Positions 1 to 8,378 of a DNA stretch of 64,000 bases are shown piece after piece. Source of the stretch: Nocardia huaxiensis (GTDB lineage Bacteria; Actinomycetota; Actinomycetes; Mycobacteriales; Mycobacteriaceae); the NCBI RefSeq assembly GCF_013744875.1, contig NZ_CP059399.1:2294001-2358000 (forward strand). The letters are read 5' to 3'. The notes under the pieces are model-generated. The model did no database searches. It worked only from the letters and a program-made list of their open reading frames with translations, and was not told the origin of the DNA. The position numbers and the translations under genes were made by a program. Position 1 is the first letter of the stretch. The number at the start of each line of letters is the position of its first letter.

Positions 1-1
1 C

Positions 2-886
2 GTGGCAGACGACAGGACCGGCGAGGTGGTCCGTCCGGGTTCCCGTGCCGTGGAACGCAGTTCCGATGTGGAACAGCGCAACATCAGTAATGAGGCGCGA
101 CTGATCCGCGGGGCTTTCCGGGCTGCCGGACTCGCGGTCGGCACGGCGGTGCGCGGGGGACAGTGGGCGGTCGGCACCAGCGTCGAGGTCACCAAACAGC
201 TGACTCAGGCAGCGCTGGACGGGGATTCGTCCGCCGATATCGCGGAGCGCACGGGCAATGCGCTGCGCTCCATCGCGCGCAGTGCGCTCGGCGTCACCGA
301 GGGGTCGGTGCGCGAGATCGTTTCCTATGTACCGACTCCCATCGGGCCGGGGCAGCAGTCCATCGGCATGGGCAATCTGGTGCGGTCGGGCACCACCGAG
401 GAGCTGCGGCGGCGCGGGGACGCGCTGCTGGCGCGGTCGGCGGATGTGTACTTCACCGAGGATGTGCATCCGGCCTACGACCGGATTCTCGATCAGCTCG
501 CGCCCGACGAGGCCCGCATCCTGCGGTTCATGGCCTTGAACGGCCCGCAGCCGACGGTCGACGTGCGCACCAACCGGCCGCTGGGCATCGGGTCGGAGCT
601 GGTGGCCGGGGATCTCACCTCGGTGCCGGAGCAGGCGGGCGTGCGCTACCCGGATCGGGCGCGCCACTATCTGATCAACCTGAATCGGCTCGGCCTCACC
701 GCCACCTCCGAGGATCCGGTGGTGCTGTCGCGCTACATGGTGCTCGAGGTGCAGCCGGTGGTGGAGTTGGCATTGAAGAAGGCCGGCCGGGTACCCAAGA
801 TCGTGCGAAAGAGCTTGCGCCTGACCGAATTCGGTGAGGATTTCTGCCACACCTGCTTCTCCATCGGAAGCAACAACGGCGGCTGA
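2..886 (+). CDS. Abi-alpha (DUF4393) family protein
   Basis: A 294-residue protein read from a GTG at the window edge. The ribosome binding site and any upstream start lie outside, so the N-terminus is uncertain. The C-terminal half (about residues 150-290) has the pattern I associate with Abi_alpha/DUF4393: a segment like VHPAYDRILDQLAPDEARIL, then a Gly-Pro-x-Pro stretch, then an Arg-x-Tyr-x-x-Asn-Leu-x-Arg-Leu-Gly-Leu block. The N-terminal 130 residues are Ala/Gly/Val-rich and may contact membrane. The family is named after abortive-infection proteins, but most actinobacterial members have no tested function. No partner gene is visible. Confidence 0.7.
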   Translation: MADDRTGEVVRPGSRAVERSSDVEQRNISNEARLIRGAFRAAGLAVGTAVRGGQWAVGTSVEVTKQLTQAALDGDSSADIAERTGNALRSIARSALGVTEGSVREIVSYVPTPIGPGQQSIGMGNLVRSGTTEELRRRGDALLARSADVYFTEDVHPAYDRILDQLAPDEARILRFMALNGPQPTVDVRTNRPLGIGSELVAGDLTSVPEQAGVRYPDRARHYLINLNRLGLTATSEDPVVLSRYMVLEVQPVVELALKKAGRVPKIVRKSLRLTEFGEDFCHTCFSIGSNNGG

Positions 887-1027
887 GCTCTGCGCGGGCG
901 GAAAACCGCCTGTTCACCCCGTGCTCCGGACCGATTCGGGGTGCGGGGTAGCGCGCTTATAGCGATACGGTACAAATTCGCTCGAATATGTGCAGGATCC
1001 CGCACGGCTGATGGGATTGTGGACGGT

Positions 1028-1555
1028 ATGGATTCCGACGCCGTCGCCGCGATCAGCCGGCTGAAGTTCCGGTACCTGCGTGCCCTCGACACCAAAGCGT
1101 GGGAGGAGTTCGCCGACACCATGGTCCCGGAGGCGACCGCGACCTACAGCGAATACCTCCAATTCGAGTCCCGCGACGCGTTTCTCGCGTTCATGCGCAA
1201 CACCCTCGGCCCGCATGTGATCACCGAACACCGCTGCGATCACCCCGAGATCGATGTGGACGGCGATACCGCGGTCGGCACCTGGTATCTCGCGGACACC
1301 GTGCTCATTCCCGGCCACAATATGCTGCTGCGCGGCGCGGCCTTCTATTCCGACCAGTACGTCCGCTGCCAGGACGGCCAGTGGCGCATCGCCCACACCG
1401 GCTACGAACGCACCTACGAGGTGGTCCTGTCGCTATCCGACTTACCCAGTCTCCGACTGACTTCCAGCCGCTGGGGCCTGATCGCCCGCGACCCCGCCGA
1501 CATCCCCCGCACCGAACCCACTATGCCCCCGGACGGGTCCGGCACCCTGGGGTAG
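1028..1555 (+). CDS. SnoaL/NTF2-like domain protein
   Basis: A 175-residue protein. The ATG at 1028 is preferred over an in-frame GTG-type start at 941 because the fold begins right after it (DAVAAISRLKFRYLRALDTK). The pattern is that of SnoaL-like polyketide-cyclase/dehydratase-type NTF2 domains: an N-terminal helix with Arg-Tyr, Trp-Glu-Glu-Phe-Ala-Asp near residue 24, a GxxAxGxWYLxD strand near residue 80, and a terminal W-R-I-x-H-x-x-Y-x-R strand. Such domains bind or isomerise small hydrophobic molecules, and the substrate cannot be told here. It ends 2 bp before the convergent prfC, so no room exists for a separate terminator. Confidence 0.75.
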   Translation: MDSDAVAAISRLKFRYLRALDTKAWEEFADTMVPEATATYSEYLQFESRDAFLAFMRNTLGPHVITEHRCDHPEIDVDGDTAVGTWYLADTVLIPGHNMLLRGAAFYSDQYVRCQDGQWRIAHTGYERTYEVVLSLSDLPSLRLTSSRWGLIARDPADIPRTEPTMPPDGSGTLG

Positions 1556-1557
1556 CT

Positions 1558-3186
1558 CTACTCCGCGCCCGCGACGAGGGGCTCGAGCGTCAGATTCGGG
1601 TGTTCCTTCTGGACGTAGGCCAGCTTCCACTTGTCGCCGAACAGCGCGAGCATGACGCCGTCGGTGCGGGTGAAGACCTCGACGCCGCGCTGGCGGGCCA
1701 GCTCCGGAGCCGACTCCGCGTCGGTGCGGCGGGCCAGCTGGTAGGGGAGGTTGTCGAGATTGGTCTCGACGTTGTACTCGCCGAGCATGCGGGCCGTCAC
1801 GACCTCGAACTGCATGGGGCCGACCGCCGCCAGCACCGGGGAGGCGTCGCCGCGAACATCATTGCGCAGCACCTGGACCACGCCCTCGGAGTCGAGCTGA
1901 TCGATGGCCTTGCGGAACTGCTTGTACTTGCCGGCGCTCTGCGCGCGCAGGATGGCGAAGTGCTCGGGCGCGAAGGACGGGATCGGCGGGAACTGCACCT
2001 TCTTGTCCACGAACAGGGTGTGGCCGGGGGCCAGGGCGGTGGCGTTCACCAGGCCGACGACATCGCCCGGATAGGCGGTGTCGACGGTGGTGCGCTCGCG
2101 GCCGAACACGGTGAGTGCGTACTTGGTGGCGAACGGGCGACCGGTCTGCGCGTGCGTCACGACCATGCCGCGCTCGAATTCACCGGACACGATGCGCATG
2201 AAGGCCAGGCGGTCGCGGTGCGCGGTGTCCATGCCCGCCTGCACCTTGAAGATGACGGCGCTGAACGGGTCGGTGGTCTCGCGCTGATTGCCGTTCACGT
2301 CCTTGCGTGAGCGCGGCGCGGGCGCGAGTTCGACGAGCGTCTCGAGCAGTTGGCGCACACCGAAATTCAGCATGGCGGAGGCGTAGATGACCGGGGAGGT
2401 GTGGCCTGCCAGGAACAGTTCCTGATCGTGGTCCTGGCCGGCGGCGGACAGCAGTTCGCTCTCCTCGGCGGCGGTGGTCCAGACCTCGCCTTCCTTCTCG
2501 GCGGCCTGCTCGGGGGAGTAGTGCTCCTCCGGTGCGATGGTCGCGCCGCCCGCGGTGCGGGTGAAGTTGATGTATTCGGTGGCCGCGCCGTCTTCGCCGC
2601 GCCGCAGCAGACCGCGGAAGTCGCCGGCGATACCGACCGGAAGGAACAGCGGGGTGGGCGTGAGTCCGATGCGATCGGTGATCTCGTCGAGCAGTTCCAG
2701 CGGCTCGCGGCCCGGCCGGTCCCACTTGTTGATGACGGTGATGACCGGAATGCCACGGTCGCGCGCCACCTGGAAGAGCTTGAGCGTCTGCGGTTCCAGG
2801 CCCTTGGCGGCGTCGATGAGCATGACCGCCGCGTCGACCGCGGTGAGCACGCGGTAGGTGTCCTCGGAAAAGTCGGAGTGACCCGGGGTGTCGACCAGGT
2901 TGATCACGCAGTCGCCGTACTCGAACTGCAGGGCGGTGGAGCTGACGGAGATGCCGCGCGCCTTCTCCATCTCCATCCAGTCGGAGACGGTGGACTTGCG
3001 ACCCGACTTGCCGTGGATCGCGCCCGCTTCCGAGATCACCTTGGCGTGCAGCGCGAGCGCTTCGGTCAGCGTCGACTTACCGGCGTCCGGGTGGGAGATG
3101 ACCGCGAATGTGCGCCGCCGGGACACCTCGTCGGCCAGCCGCCCGCTCGCGGGTGCGGTGGTCGCATCGGTGTTCGGGGAACTCAC
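1558..3186 (-). CDS. prfC: Peptide chain release factor 3 (RF3)
   Basis: A 542-residue GTPase of the EF-G/RF3 family. It recycles RF1/RF2 from the ribosome after termination. The GTP site is clear: HPDAGKST (P-loop, about residue 30), the GISVSS switch region, DTPGHSDF and NKWDRPG. The C-terminal part has the RF3-specific segments (for example VGPMQFEVV and PYQLARR). The start is taken at the GTG at 3186 because AAAGGAG precedes it by a few bases. The longer reading to 3330 runs into the palindromic repeat at 3286 and lacks family similarity. Usual length for RF3 is about 530, so the gene looks intact. Confidence 0.95.
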   Translation of the reverse strand: MSSPNTDATTAPASGRLADEVSRRRTFAVISHPDAGKSTLTEALALHAKVISEAGAIHGKSGRKSTVSDWMEMEKARGISVSSTALQFEYGDCVINLVDTPGHSDFSEDTYRVLTAVDAAVMLIDAAKGLEPQTLKLFQVARDRGIPVITVINKWDRPGREPLELLDEITDRIGLTPTPLFLPVGIAGDFRGLLRRGEDGAATEYINFTRTAGGATIAPEEHYSPEQAAEKEGEVWTTAAEESELLSAAGQDHDQELFLAGHTSPVIYASAMLNFGVRQLLETLVELAPAPRSRKDVNGNQRETTDPFSAVIFKVQAGMDTAHRDRLAFMRIVSGEFERGMVVTHAQTGRPFATKYALTVFGRERTTVDTAYPGDVVGLVNATALAPGHTLFVDKKVQFPPIPSFAPEHFAILRAQSAGKYKQFRKAIDQLDSEGVVQVLRNDVRGDASPVLAAVGPMQFEVVTARMLGEYNVETNLDNLPYQLARRTDAESAPELARQRGVEVFTRTDGVMLALFGDKWKLAYVQKEHPNLTLEPLVAGAE

Positions 3187-3285
3187 GGGGGACTCCTTTT
3201 GTGCAGACGAGGCAACCTGTCCAGGGTACGTGACCGGCCGGAGCGCCCGACCGGCCGGTCCAGAGCCCTCCGGCATCAACACCCC

Positions 3286-3373
3286 GTCATCCCGGCATGT
3301 TTTTGGCCGGGATCCACGCAGGCCGTGCATCTCTCAACTGTGTGGATCCCGGCCAAAAGCGCGCCGGGATGAC
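3286..3373. repeat. 88-bp intergenic palindrome, family A copy 1
   Basis: The outer arms start GTCATCCCGGC and end GCCGGGATGAC. An inner pair, TTGGCCGGGATCCAC and GTGGATCCCGGCCAA, flanks a roughly 24-nt loop. The same architecture with diverged bases recurs at 28506-28592. The element lies between the divergent-to-tail region of prfC and a TetR gene. It behaves like a REP/BIME or non-autonomous MITE-type element; no open reading frame is in it. Confidence 0.8.
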
Positions 3374-3398
3374 GAAGGGGATGTTCCGAAGCAGGCAG

Positions 3399-3962
3399 TT
3401 ATCCGAGGTGCCGGGTAATTGCGATTTCGATCAGGCGGTCGACGTCTGCCTGTGGTGCGACGGCTTCCAGGCTGCGGTTCGCGGCGACGACGGCGATGCC
3501 GTGCAGGTTGGTCCACAGGGCGATGGCGCGGTCGTCGGGGGCGTCGGGGGCGCAGGCGGCCACGAGGTCGCGCCACCAGCGGAAGAGGGGGAGGGTGACG
3601 GTTTCGCGGAGGTTCTCGCCCGCGCCTTCGAGGAGGTCGTGGCGGAACATGAGGGTGAACATCTCGGGGCGGCGGGTGGCGAAGCCGATGTAGGTGCGGC
3701 AGGCGGCTTCCAGGCGTTGGCGGGGTGAATCACCCTGCACCGCTTCGATTTCGGTGCGGAGGTCGGCGTATCCGCGGGCGGCGACGGCGGCGAGCAGGGA
3801 ATTGTGGGTGGGGAAGTAGCGGCGGGGTGCGCCGTGCGAGACGCCTGCTTCGCGGGCGATGGCCCGCAATCCGAGTTGGACCGCGCCGACCTGTTCGAGC
3901 ATGTCCACGCCGGCGCTCACCAGTCGTTCCCGCAAAGGCTCGGCCACAGTCATGTCGAGCAT
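3399..3962 (-). CDS. TetR-family repressor next to plsC
   Basis: A 187-residue regulator. The N-terminal helix-turn-helix spans about residues 10-55 (LRAIAREAGVSHGAPRRYFP, typical TetR recognition helix and the following Tyr-Phe). The rest is a helical ligand and dimerisation domain (MFRHDLL...WWRDL). Two starts are possible, 3962 and 3953; both follow a GAGGTGAA stretch. It is divergent from the acyltransferase gene at 4072, and the 109-bp gap contains two palindromes that look like its own operators. Likely it controls itself and plsC. The ligand is unknown. Confidence 0.85.
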   Translation of the reverse strand: MLDMTVAEPLRERLVSAGVDMLEQVGAVQLGLRAIAREAGVSHGAPRRYFPTHNSLLAAVAARGYADLRTEIEAVQGDSPRQRLEAACRTYIGFATRRPEMFTLMFRHDLLEGAGENLRETVTLPLFRWWRDLVAACAPDAPDDRAIALWTNLHGIAVVAANRSLEAVAPQADVDRLIEIAITRHLG

Positions 3963-3989
3963 TTCACCTCATTCCTGACGCGATTCGCC

Positions 3990-4047
3990 GTAGACACTGT
4001 CTACCTCATGGTGGTAGACAGGTGACAGTCTCGTAGACAGTGTCTAC
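3990..4047. promoter_or_regulatory. Paired TetR operators in the divergent promoter
   Basis: GTAGACACTGTCTAC lies at 3990-4004 and its exact reverse complement GTAGACAGTGTCTAC at 4033-4047. A half-site GTAGACA lies at 4014-4020 between them. Each is a 15-bp palindrome. The centres are 43 bp apart (about four helical turns), between the TetR start (3962) and the plsC start (4072). This is the arrangement expected for an autorepressed divergent promoter. Confidence 0.8.
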
Positions 4048-4071
4048 GAATTTGTTCCGGGGAGGAATGCC

Positions 4072-4734
4072 ATGTGGTACTGGGTGCTCAAGCACATCCT
4101 GGTCGGCCCGGTGCTGCGCCTGCTGGGGCGGCCGAAAATGGAAGGGCTGCACCATGTTCCGAAGGACGGGCCGGTGATCATCGCGGCCAATCATCTGGCC
4201 GTGGTGGATTCGCTCTACCTGTGCCTGGTGCTGGACCGGCCGGTCACCTTCATCGCCAAGCAGGAGTACTTCACCGGCGGCGGGGTGCGCGGGCGCATCA
4301 ACCGCTGGGTCATGAAGGCCACCAATCAGGTTCCCGTCGACCGCACCGGCGGCACCGCCGGATCGGATTCGCTGGCCGCCGCAAGCCGCATTCTCGAGCG
4401 CGGCGGCATCTGGGGCATCCACCCCGAGGGCACCCGCTCACCCGACGGCCGCATCTACCGGGGCCGCACCGGCGTCATCCGCGTCGCCATGCAGACCGGC
4501 GCACCCGTCATCCCGGTCGTCCTCTCCGGCACCGACAAGGTCAACCCGCGCAACCGCCGCACCCTGCGTCCGGCGAAGGTCCGCATCTCCTTCGGTCACC
4601 CGCGCTTCTTCGTTCCCGCGGACAAGGCGGGCGTCCGCGCCGCCACCGACGACCTCATGTTCGATCTGGTCCGCCGCTCCGGCCGCCCCTACGTGGACTG
4701 CTACGCAGCCACTTTCAAGTCGCACGCGGCCTGA
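4072..4734 (+). CDS. 1-acyl-sn-glycerol-3-phosphate acyltransferase (PlsC-like)
   Basis: A 220-residue membrane-associated acyltransferase that would acylate lysophosphatidic acid or a related lipid acceptor. Motif I is complete (H41-x4-D46 within NHLAVVD), motif III is PEGTRS (118-123), and a Pro-rich motif IV (GAPVIPVVLSG) follows. The N-terminal segment WYWVLKHILVGPVLRLL is the usual interfacial helix. GGGGAGGAATGCC gives a strong ribosome binding site just before the ATG. Control by the divergent TetR is inferred from the operators. Paralogues with different acceptors (for example in mannoside or mycolate lipid synthesis) cannot be excluded. Confidence 0.85.
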   Translation: MWYWVLKHILVGPVLRLLGRPKMEGLHHVPKDGPVIIAANHLAVVDSLYLCLVLDRPVTFIAKQEYFTGGGVRGRINRWVMKATNQVPVDRTGGTAGSDSLAAASRILERGGIWGIHPEGTRSPDGRIYRGRTGVIRVAMQTGAPVIPVVLSGTDKVNPRNRRTLRPAKVRISFGHPRFFVPADKAGVRAATDDLMFDLVRRSGRPYVDCYAATFKSHAA

Positions 4735-5019
4735 ACCTCACTCCCATGGGGTTCGGGGCAACGCCCCCGCCCTTCTTGCGCAGCCCCGTGCTGGAGTGGG
4801 GGGTGGTGTGGAAGCGCTATCGATGCGTGTTAAAGTTCTCGGGTTGTCTCGGCGAGGGTGTGGCTTCGTTGCCCACCGTGATCGACGCGGCTCGGCTCTT
4901 CGGCCGTCCCCTGTTCGGTCTCCTTGCCTGTGACTAGCAGACCAACAGAGTCAGTGTGGCCCAGTCCCCTGATTCGCACACGCCGATAATCTCGCCGACG
5001 CCGTAGGAGTAGACAAGTC

Positions 5020-5616
5020 ATGTCCGACGCCAACCTTCTCGAAGCCACCGTTCGTACCGAATTCGGCAAGGGCGCCGCGCGTCGTACCCGTCGCGCCGGC
5101 AACGTTCCCGCCGTGCTGTACGGCCACAACGAGGAGCCGCAGCACCTGTCCGTGAACGCCCAGGCGTTCGCCGCCATCCTGCGTGAGCACGGCACCAACG
5201 CCGTCCTGAACCTGGACATCGCGGGCAAGAAGCAGCTGGCGCTGACCAAGTCGGTCGTGGTTCACCCCATCCGCCGCTACATCGAGCACGCCGACCTGCT
5301 GATCGTGCGTCGCGGCGAGAAGGTCACCGCCGACGTGCACGTCACCCTGACCGGCGACGCCGCCTCCGGCACCCTGGTCACCCAGGAAGCCACCACCCTC
5401 TCCATCGAGGCCGAGGCCCTGCACATCCCCGAGTCCATCGAGATCTCGATCGAGGGCGCCGAGGCCGGCACCCAGATCCTCGCGGGCGGCATCGCGCTGC
5501 CGAAGGGTGTCACCCTGGCCGGCGACGCCGAGGCCCTGATCGTGAACATCATTGCCGCGCCGGCCGCCGAGGCCGCCGAGGGCGAGGCCGAGGCTGCCGA
5601 AGAAGCCGCCGAGTAA
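5020..5616 (+). CDS. rplY: 50S ribosomal protein bL25 (CTC/TL5 form)
   Basis: A 198-residue protein of the long CTC/TL5 type. The N-terminal bL25 domain (about 1-95, beginning [20 protein letters not shown] and containing VPAVLYGHN) binds 5S rRNA. A second all-beta domain (about 100-185) and an Ala/Glu-rich acidic tail follow. The start follows GCCGTAGGAGTAGACAAGTC, a good ribosome binding site. pth begins 28 bp downstream on the same strand, the usual actinobacterial pairing. The 285-bp leader from 4735 has no gene, only a weak GC hairpin near 4755-4767 that may terminate plsC transcription. Confidence 0.96.
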   Translation: MSDANLLEATVRTEFGKGAARRTRRAGNVPAVLYGHNEEPQHLSVNAQAFAAILREHGTNAVLNLDIAGKKQLALTKSVVVHPIRRYIEHADLLIVRRGEKVTADVHVTLTGDAASGTLVTQEATTLSIEAEALHIPESIEISIEGAEAGTQILAGGIALPKGVTLAGDAEALIVNIIAAPAAEAAEGEAEAAEEAAE

Positions 5617-5643
5617 TAACTCTCGCAACGGTTTTCGAAATCG

Positions 5644-6225
5644 ATGACCGAGGCATATGACGGGCCCGCGCTCGTGGTCGGTCTGGGCAACCCCGGATCC
5701 GAATACGAGCGCACCCGGCACAATGTCGGTTTCATGGTCGCCGATGTACTCGCGGAGCGCGTCGGCGGCCGTTTCACCGTGCACAAGAAGTCGGGCGCGG
5801 ACCTTTTGGAGGCCCGCCTCGACGGACGCAAGGTGCTGATCGCCAAGCCGCGCAGCTACATGAACCTGTCCGGCCGCCCGGTGGCGGCACTGGCCAAGTT
5901 CTTCTCCGTGCCCGCGACCGAGGTGATCGCCGTGCACGACGAACTGGATCTGCCCTTCGGCACCATTCGGTTGAAGCGCGGCGGCGGCGAGGGCGGCCAC
6001 AATGGCCTGCGTTCCATGTCGCAGGCGTTGACCACCAAGGATTATCTGCGCGTGCGCTTCGGCATCGGCCGTCCGCCGGGTCGCCAGGATCCCGCCGACT
6101 ACGTGCTCAAACCGTTCTCCGCACCGGAGCGCAAAGAGTTGCCGGTGATCGTGGAACAGGCCGCAGACGCCGTCGAGCTGCTGCTCCGGGTCGGGCTGGA
6201 AACCGCGCAGAACCAGCTGCACTGA
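5644..6225 (+). CDS. pth: Peptidyl-tRNA hydrolase
   Basis: A 193-residue enzyme that cleaves peptidyl-tRNA released from stalled ribosomes. Family marks are present in order: [18 protein letters not shown] with catalytic His26, the Asn of [15 protein letters not shown], and [12 protein letters not shown] (Asn contacts the tRNA). Length is normal for Pth. It is cotranscribed with rplY in most actinobacteria, and the 28-bp gap supports that here. It ends 2 bp before the convergent LysR gene. Confidence 0.96.
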   Translation: MTEAYDGPALVVGLGNPGSEYERTRHNVGFMVADVLAERVGGRFTVHKKSGADLLEARLDGRKVLIAKPRSYMNLSGRPVAALAKFFSVPATEVIAVHDELDLPFGTIRLKRGGGEGGHNGLRSMSQALTTKDYLRVRFGIGRPPGRQDPADYVLKPFSAPERKELPVIVEQAADAVELLLRVGLETAQNQLH

Positions 6226-6226
6226 C

Positions 6227-7126
6227 TCAGCGCCGGGCCAGCTGCTCGGCGATGAGCTCCATGAAAGTCGTGACGGCTTCGGATGTTTCGTCGTGCCGGG
6301 TGGCGCAATACCAGGTGCGTCGCTCCGGAATCTCACCCACGCGCACGGTCGCCACATCGGTGCGACCGGTGACGCGTTCGGCCACCCACTGCGGCATGAC
6401 GCTCACCGATTCGCCAGAAGCCACCACTTCGATAATGGTGTCGAATCCGGCCGCCAGCGTGGTCAGCTTCCCGTAGCGCGCGCCCTCCGGCAGCGGCAGC
6501 GGCGGCGTCGGAATCCGTTGTTGGTCATAGGAATCCGGCAGCACCAGGTGAACGCCCTCGAACTCGTCCGCCGTGACGAAGTCTTTTCCCGCCCAGGGAT
6601 GCTGGGCGCTCACCACCGCCCGCACCTCATCGTCGAACAGTCGATCCAGCCGCACCCGATCCACCCGCCGATCCAGCTTGGCGATGAGCGCCACATCCAG
6701 CCGATCATCCAGCAGCGCGTCGATCATCTCGTCGTCATGCACCGGCTCCACCTGAATCTCCGACTCCGGCATGCGCTGTCGGAAAGCGTTGAGCACCAGC
6801 GGCATCCACTCGTAGCTCGCCGCACACTGCGAGGCGATCCGCACCGCCCGCGCCCGCCCCGCCCCGAGCTGCCGCAAATCGTGTCGCGCCGAACGCAATT
6901 CACCGAGCGTGCGCCCCGCCGCCTGCAACATGCGCCGGCCCGCGACGGTGGGCTCCAGATTCCGCCCCCGCCGATCGAAAAGCGGTGTGCCCAGCCGATC
7001 TTCGAGCCGCAGCAGCCGCTGACTCAGGGCCGGTTGGCTGACATAGAGCTGCCGCGCCGCCGCCGTGAGCGTCCGGTGGCTCCCCAGCGCTTCCAGCAGC
7101 TCCAGGTCGCGGATATCGACATCCAT
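6227..7126 (-). CDS. LysR-family transcriptional regulator
   Basis: A 299-residue protein. Residues 1-60 form the LysR winged helix-turn-helix (RTLTAAARQLYVSQPALSQR, then LEDRLGTPLFDR). Residues about 90-295 form the type 2 periplasmic-binding-like effector domain. It is divergent from a three-gene operon (flavodoxin-like, NTF2-like, tautomerase) beginning at 7224, which it most likely controls, as LysR proteins usually activate the divergent gene. The inducer is unknown; the operon suggests a quinone or aromatic electrophile (inference). Confidence 0.9.
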   Translation of the reverse strand: MDVDIRDLELLEALGSHRTLTAAARQLYVSQPALSQRLLRLEDRLGTPLFDRRGRNLEPTVAGRRMLQAAGRTLGELRSARHDLRQLGAGRARAVRIASQCAASYEWMPLVLNAFRQRMPESEIQVEPVHDDEMIDALLDDRLDVALIAKLDRRVDRVRLDRLFDDEVRAVVSAQHPWAGKDFVTADEFEGVHLVLPDSYDQQRIPTPPLPLPEGARYGKLTTLAAGFDTIIEVVASGESVSVMPQWVAERVTGRTDVATVRVGEIPERRTWYCATRHDETSEAVTTFMELIAEQLARR

Positions 7127-7170
7127 AACCTCAGCTTATAGGAGCCATCCAGAATAGGTCGTGGTCTTAT
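7125..7170. promoter_or_regulatory. Candidate LysR binding sites
   Basis: ATAACCTCAGCTTAT (7125-7139) is a dyad with ATAA/TTAT ends overlapping the LysR start codon. ATAGGTCGTGGTCTTAT (7154-7170) is a second imperfect T-N11-A-like dyad. Both lie in the 97-bp gap to the divergent operon. The spacing fits an autoregulatory site plus an activation site, but LysR boxes are degenerate and this is a visual call. Confidence 0.4.
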
Positions 7171-7223
7171 GTCGCTGCCGTTCCTAGCGTGGGTTGTACC
7201 AGCCCGAGGGAAGGAACCACCCA

Positions 7224-7808
7224 ATGACCACCGTCGCGATCGTCTACCACTCTGGCTTCGGCCACACCCGTGTCCAGGCCGAAGCCGTCCGGCTCGGCGC
7301 GGCCTCGGTGCCCGGCACCGATGTCCGCCTGGTCGCCGTGGACGAATACGAATCCGCCTGGGAGGCAATCGATGCCGCCGACGCCATCATCTTCGGCACC
7401 CCGACCTACATGGCCGGAGTCTCCGCCCCGTTCAAGTCCTTCCTCGACGCCACCTCGGGCCGCTGGGCCCAACAGCTCTGGAAGGACAAGATCGCAGCCG
7501 GTTTCACCAATTCGGCGGGCGTGAACGGCGACAAACTCAATACCCTGCAATCGCTTTCGCTGTTCGCCATGCAGCACGGCATGGTCTGGGTCGGCCTCGG
7601 CCTGCTCCCCGGCGACTTCGACACCACCGCCGACCTCAACCGCCTGGGCGCCTTCCTCGGCGCCATGGCTCACTCACCCGCCGACGCCGCCCCCGAAATC
7701 GCCCCCGGCCCCGGCGATCTCGCCACCGCCGAACACCTCGGCCGCCGCGTGGCCCAAGCCGCCCACCGCTGGGCCGGCGTGCGCGAACTCACCGAGGTGG
7801 CCTCGTGA
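7224..7808 (+). CDS. Flavodoxin-fold NAD(P)H:quinone oxidoreductase-like (WrbA-like)
   Basis: A 194-residue protein from the ATG at 7224, preceded by GAAGGAACC. The N-terminus TTVAIVYHSGFGHTRVQAEA is the FMN phosphate-binding loop of flavodoxin/WrbA proteins. GTPTYMAGVSAPFKSFLDAT and the later MVWVGLGLLPG are the two other FMN-contact loops. Such enzymes reduce quinones by two electrons, limiting redox cycling. The stop codon overlaps the GTG of the next gene (GTGA), so translation is coupled. LysR at 6227 is the likely regulator. Confidence 0.82.
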   Translation: MTTVAIVYHSGFGHTRVQAEAVRLGAASVPGTDVRLVAVDEYESAWEAIDAADAIIFGTPTYMAGVSAPFKSFLDATSGRWAQQLWKDKIAAGFTNSAGVNGDKLNTLQSLSLFAMQHGMVWVGLGLLPGDFDTTADLNRLGAFLGAMAHSPADAAPEIAPGPGDLATAEHLGRRVAQAAHRWAGVRELTEVAS

Positions 7809-8176
7809 CCGAACAGGACGTGGCCGCCGCCCTCCAGCTCTACTTCGACGGCCTGTACCACAGCGATACCTCCCTACTACGCAAGGTTTTCCACCCCAGG
7901 GCCATGTACGCCTGCGCCACCGAAGGCACCCTGACCCACCTCACGATGGACGAGTACTTCCCCATCGTGGACGCCCGCCCCGCCCCCGCCTCCCGTAACG
8001 AAGTCCGTCGCGACCGAATCGTCTCGATCGAATTCGCGGGCCCGGTCACGGCGCTGGCCCGCCTCGAATGCTCCCTCGGCCCAAAGCGATTCATCGACCT
8101 GCTCACCCTCATCCACCTGGACGGCCGCTGGCAGATCATCGCCAAGGTCTTCCACTACAACCTCGAACAGGACTGA
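7805..8176 (+). CDS. NTF2-like (putative lumazine-binding) protein
   Basis: A 123-residue protein starting at a GTG that overlaps the stop of the flavodoxin gene. The pattern is NTF2/SnoaL-like: an N-terminal helix LQLYFDGLYHSDTSLLRKVF followed by HPRAMY, a middle LTMDEYFPIVDAR, and a terminal strand LIHLDGRWQIIAKVFHY. This form (FDGLYxxDxxxLxxxFHPxA) is annotated as putative lumazine-binding in many genomes, which is a family name rather than shown activity. Its tight coupling with a flavoprotein and a tautomerase suggests one small-molecule detoxification task. Confidence 0.75.
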   Translation: MTEQDVAAALQLYFDGLYHSDTSLLRKVFHPRAMYACATEGTLTHLTMDEYFPIVDARPAPASRNEVRRDRIVSIEFAGPVTALARLECSLGPKRFIDLLTLIHLDGRWQIIAKVFHYNLEQD

Positions 8177-8177
8177 C

Positions 8178-8378
8178 ATGCCCTACGTGAACATCAAGGT
8201 CACCGACGAAGACGTCACCCTCGACCAGAAACGCCAACTGATCGCCGGCGTCACCGACCTGCTCCAGAAAATCCTGCACAAGGACCCCGCCACCACCTTC
8301 GTCATCATCGACGAAGTGGCCCTGGATGACTGGGGAATCGGCGGCCTCCCCGTGCCGGAGTACCGTCAGGTCAGGTGA
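8178..8378 (+). CDS. 4-oxalocrotonate tautomerase family protein
   Basis: A 66-residue protein beginning Met-Pro-Tyr-Val-Asn-Ile. Removal of Met exposes the catalytic Pro1 of the 4-OT superfamily. The body ([21 protein letters not shown], then [19 protein letters not shown]) is the usual beta-alpha-beta hairpin unit with a Trp near residue 54. It follows the previous stop by one base, so it belongs to the operon controlled by the LysR gene. Its last 13 bp overlap the 3' end of the convergent ligase gene. Confidence 0.88.
   Translation: MPYVNIKVTDEDVTLDQKRQLIAGVTDLLQKILHKDPATTFVIIDEVALDDWGIGGLPVPEYRQVR

Noticed and set aside
1099..2310. Long plus-strand open frame over prfC
   Set aside because: It is antisense to a well-supported release factor gene and has no family pattern.
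4735..5019. Possible structured leader RNA before rplY
   Set aside because: I could not identify a conserved stem set; only a weak GC hairpin near 4755-4767 is present.
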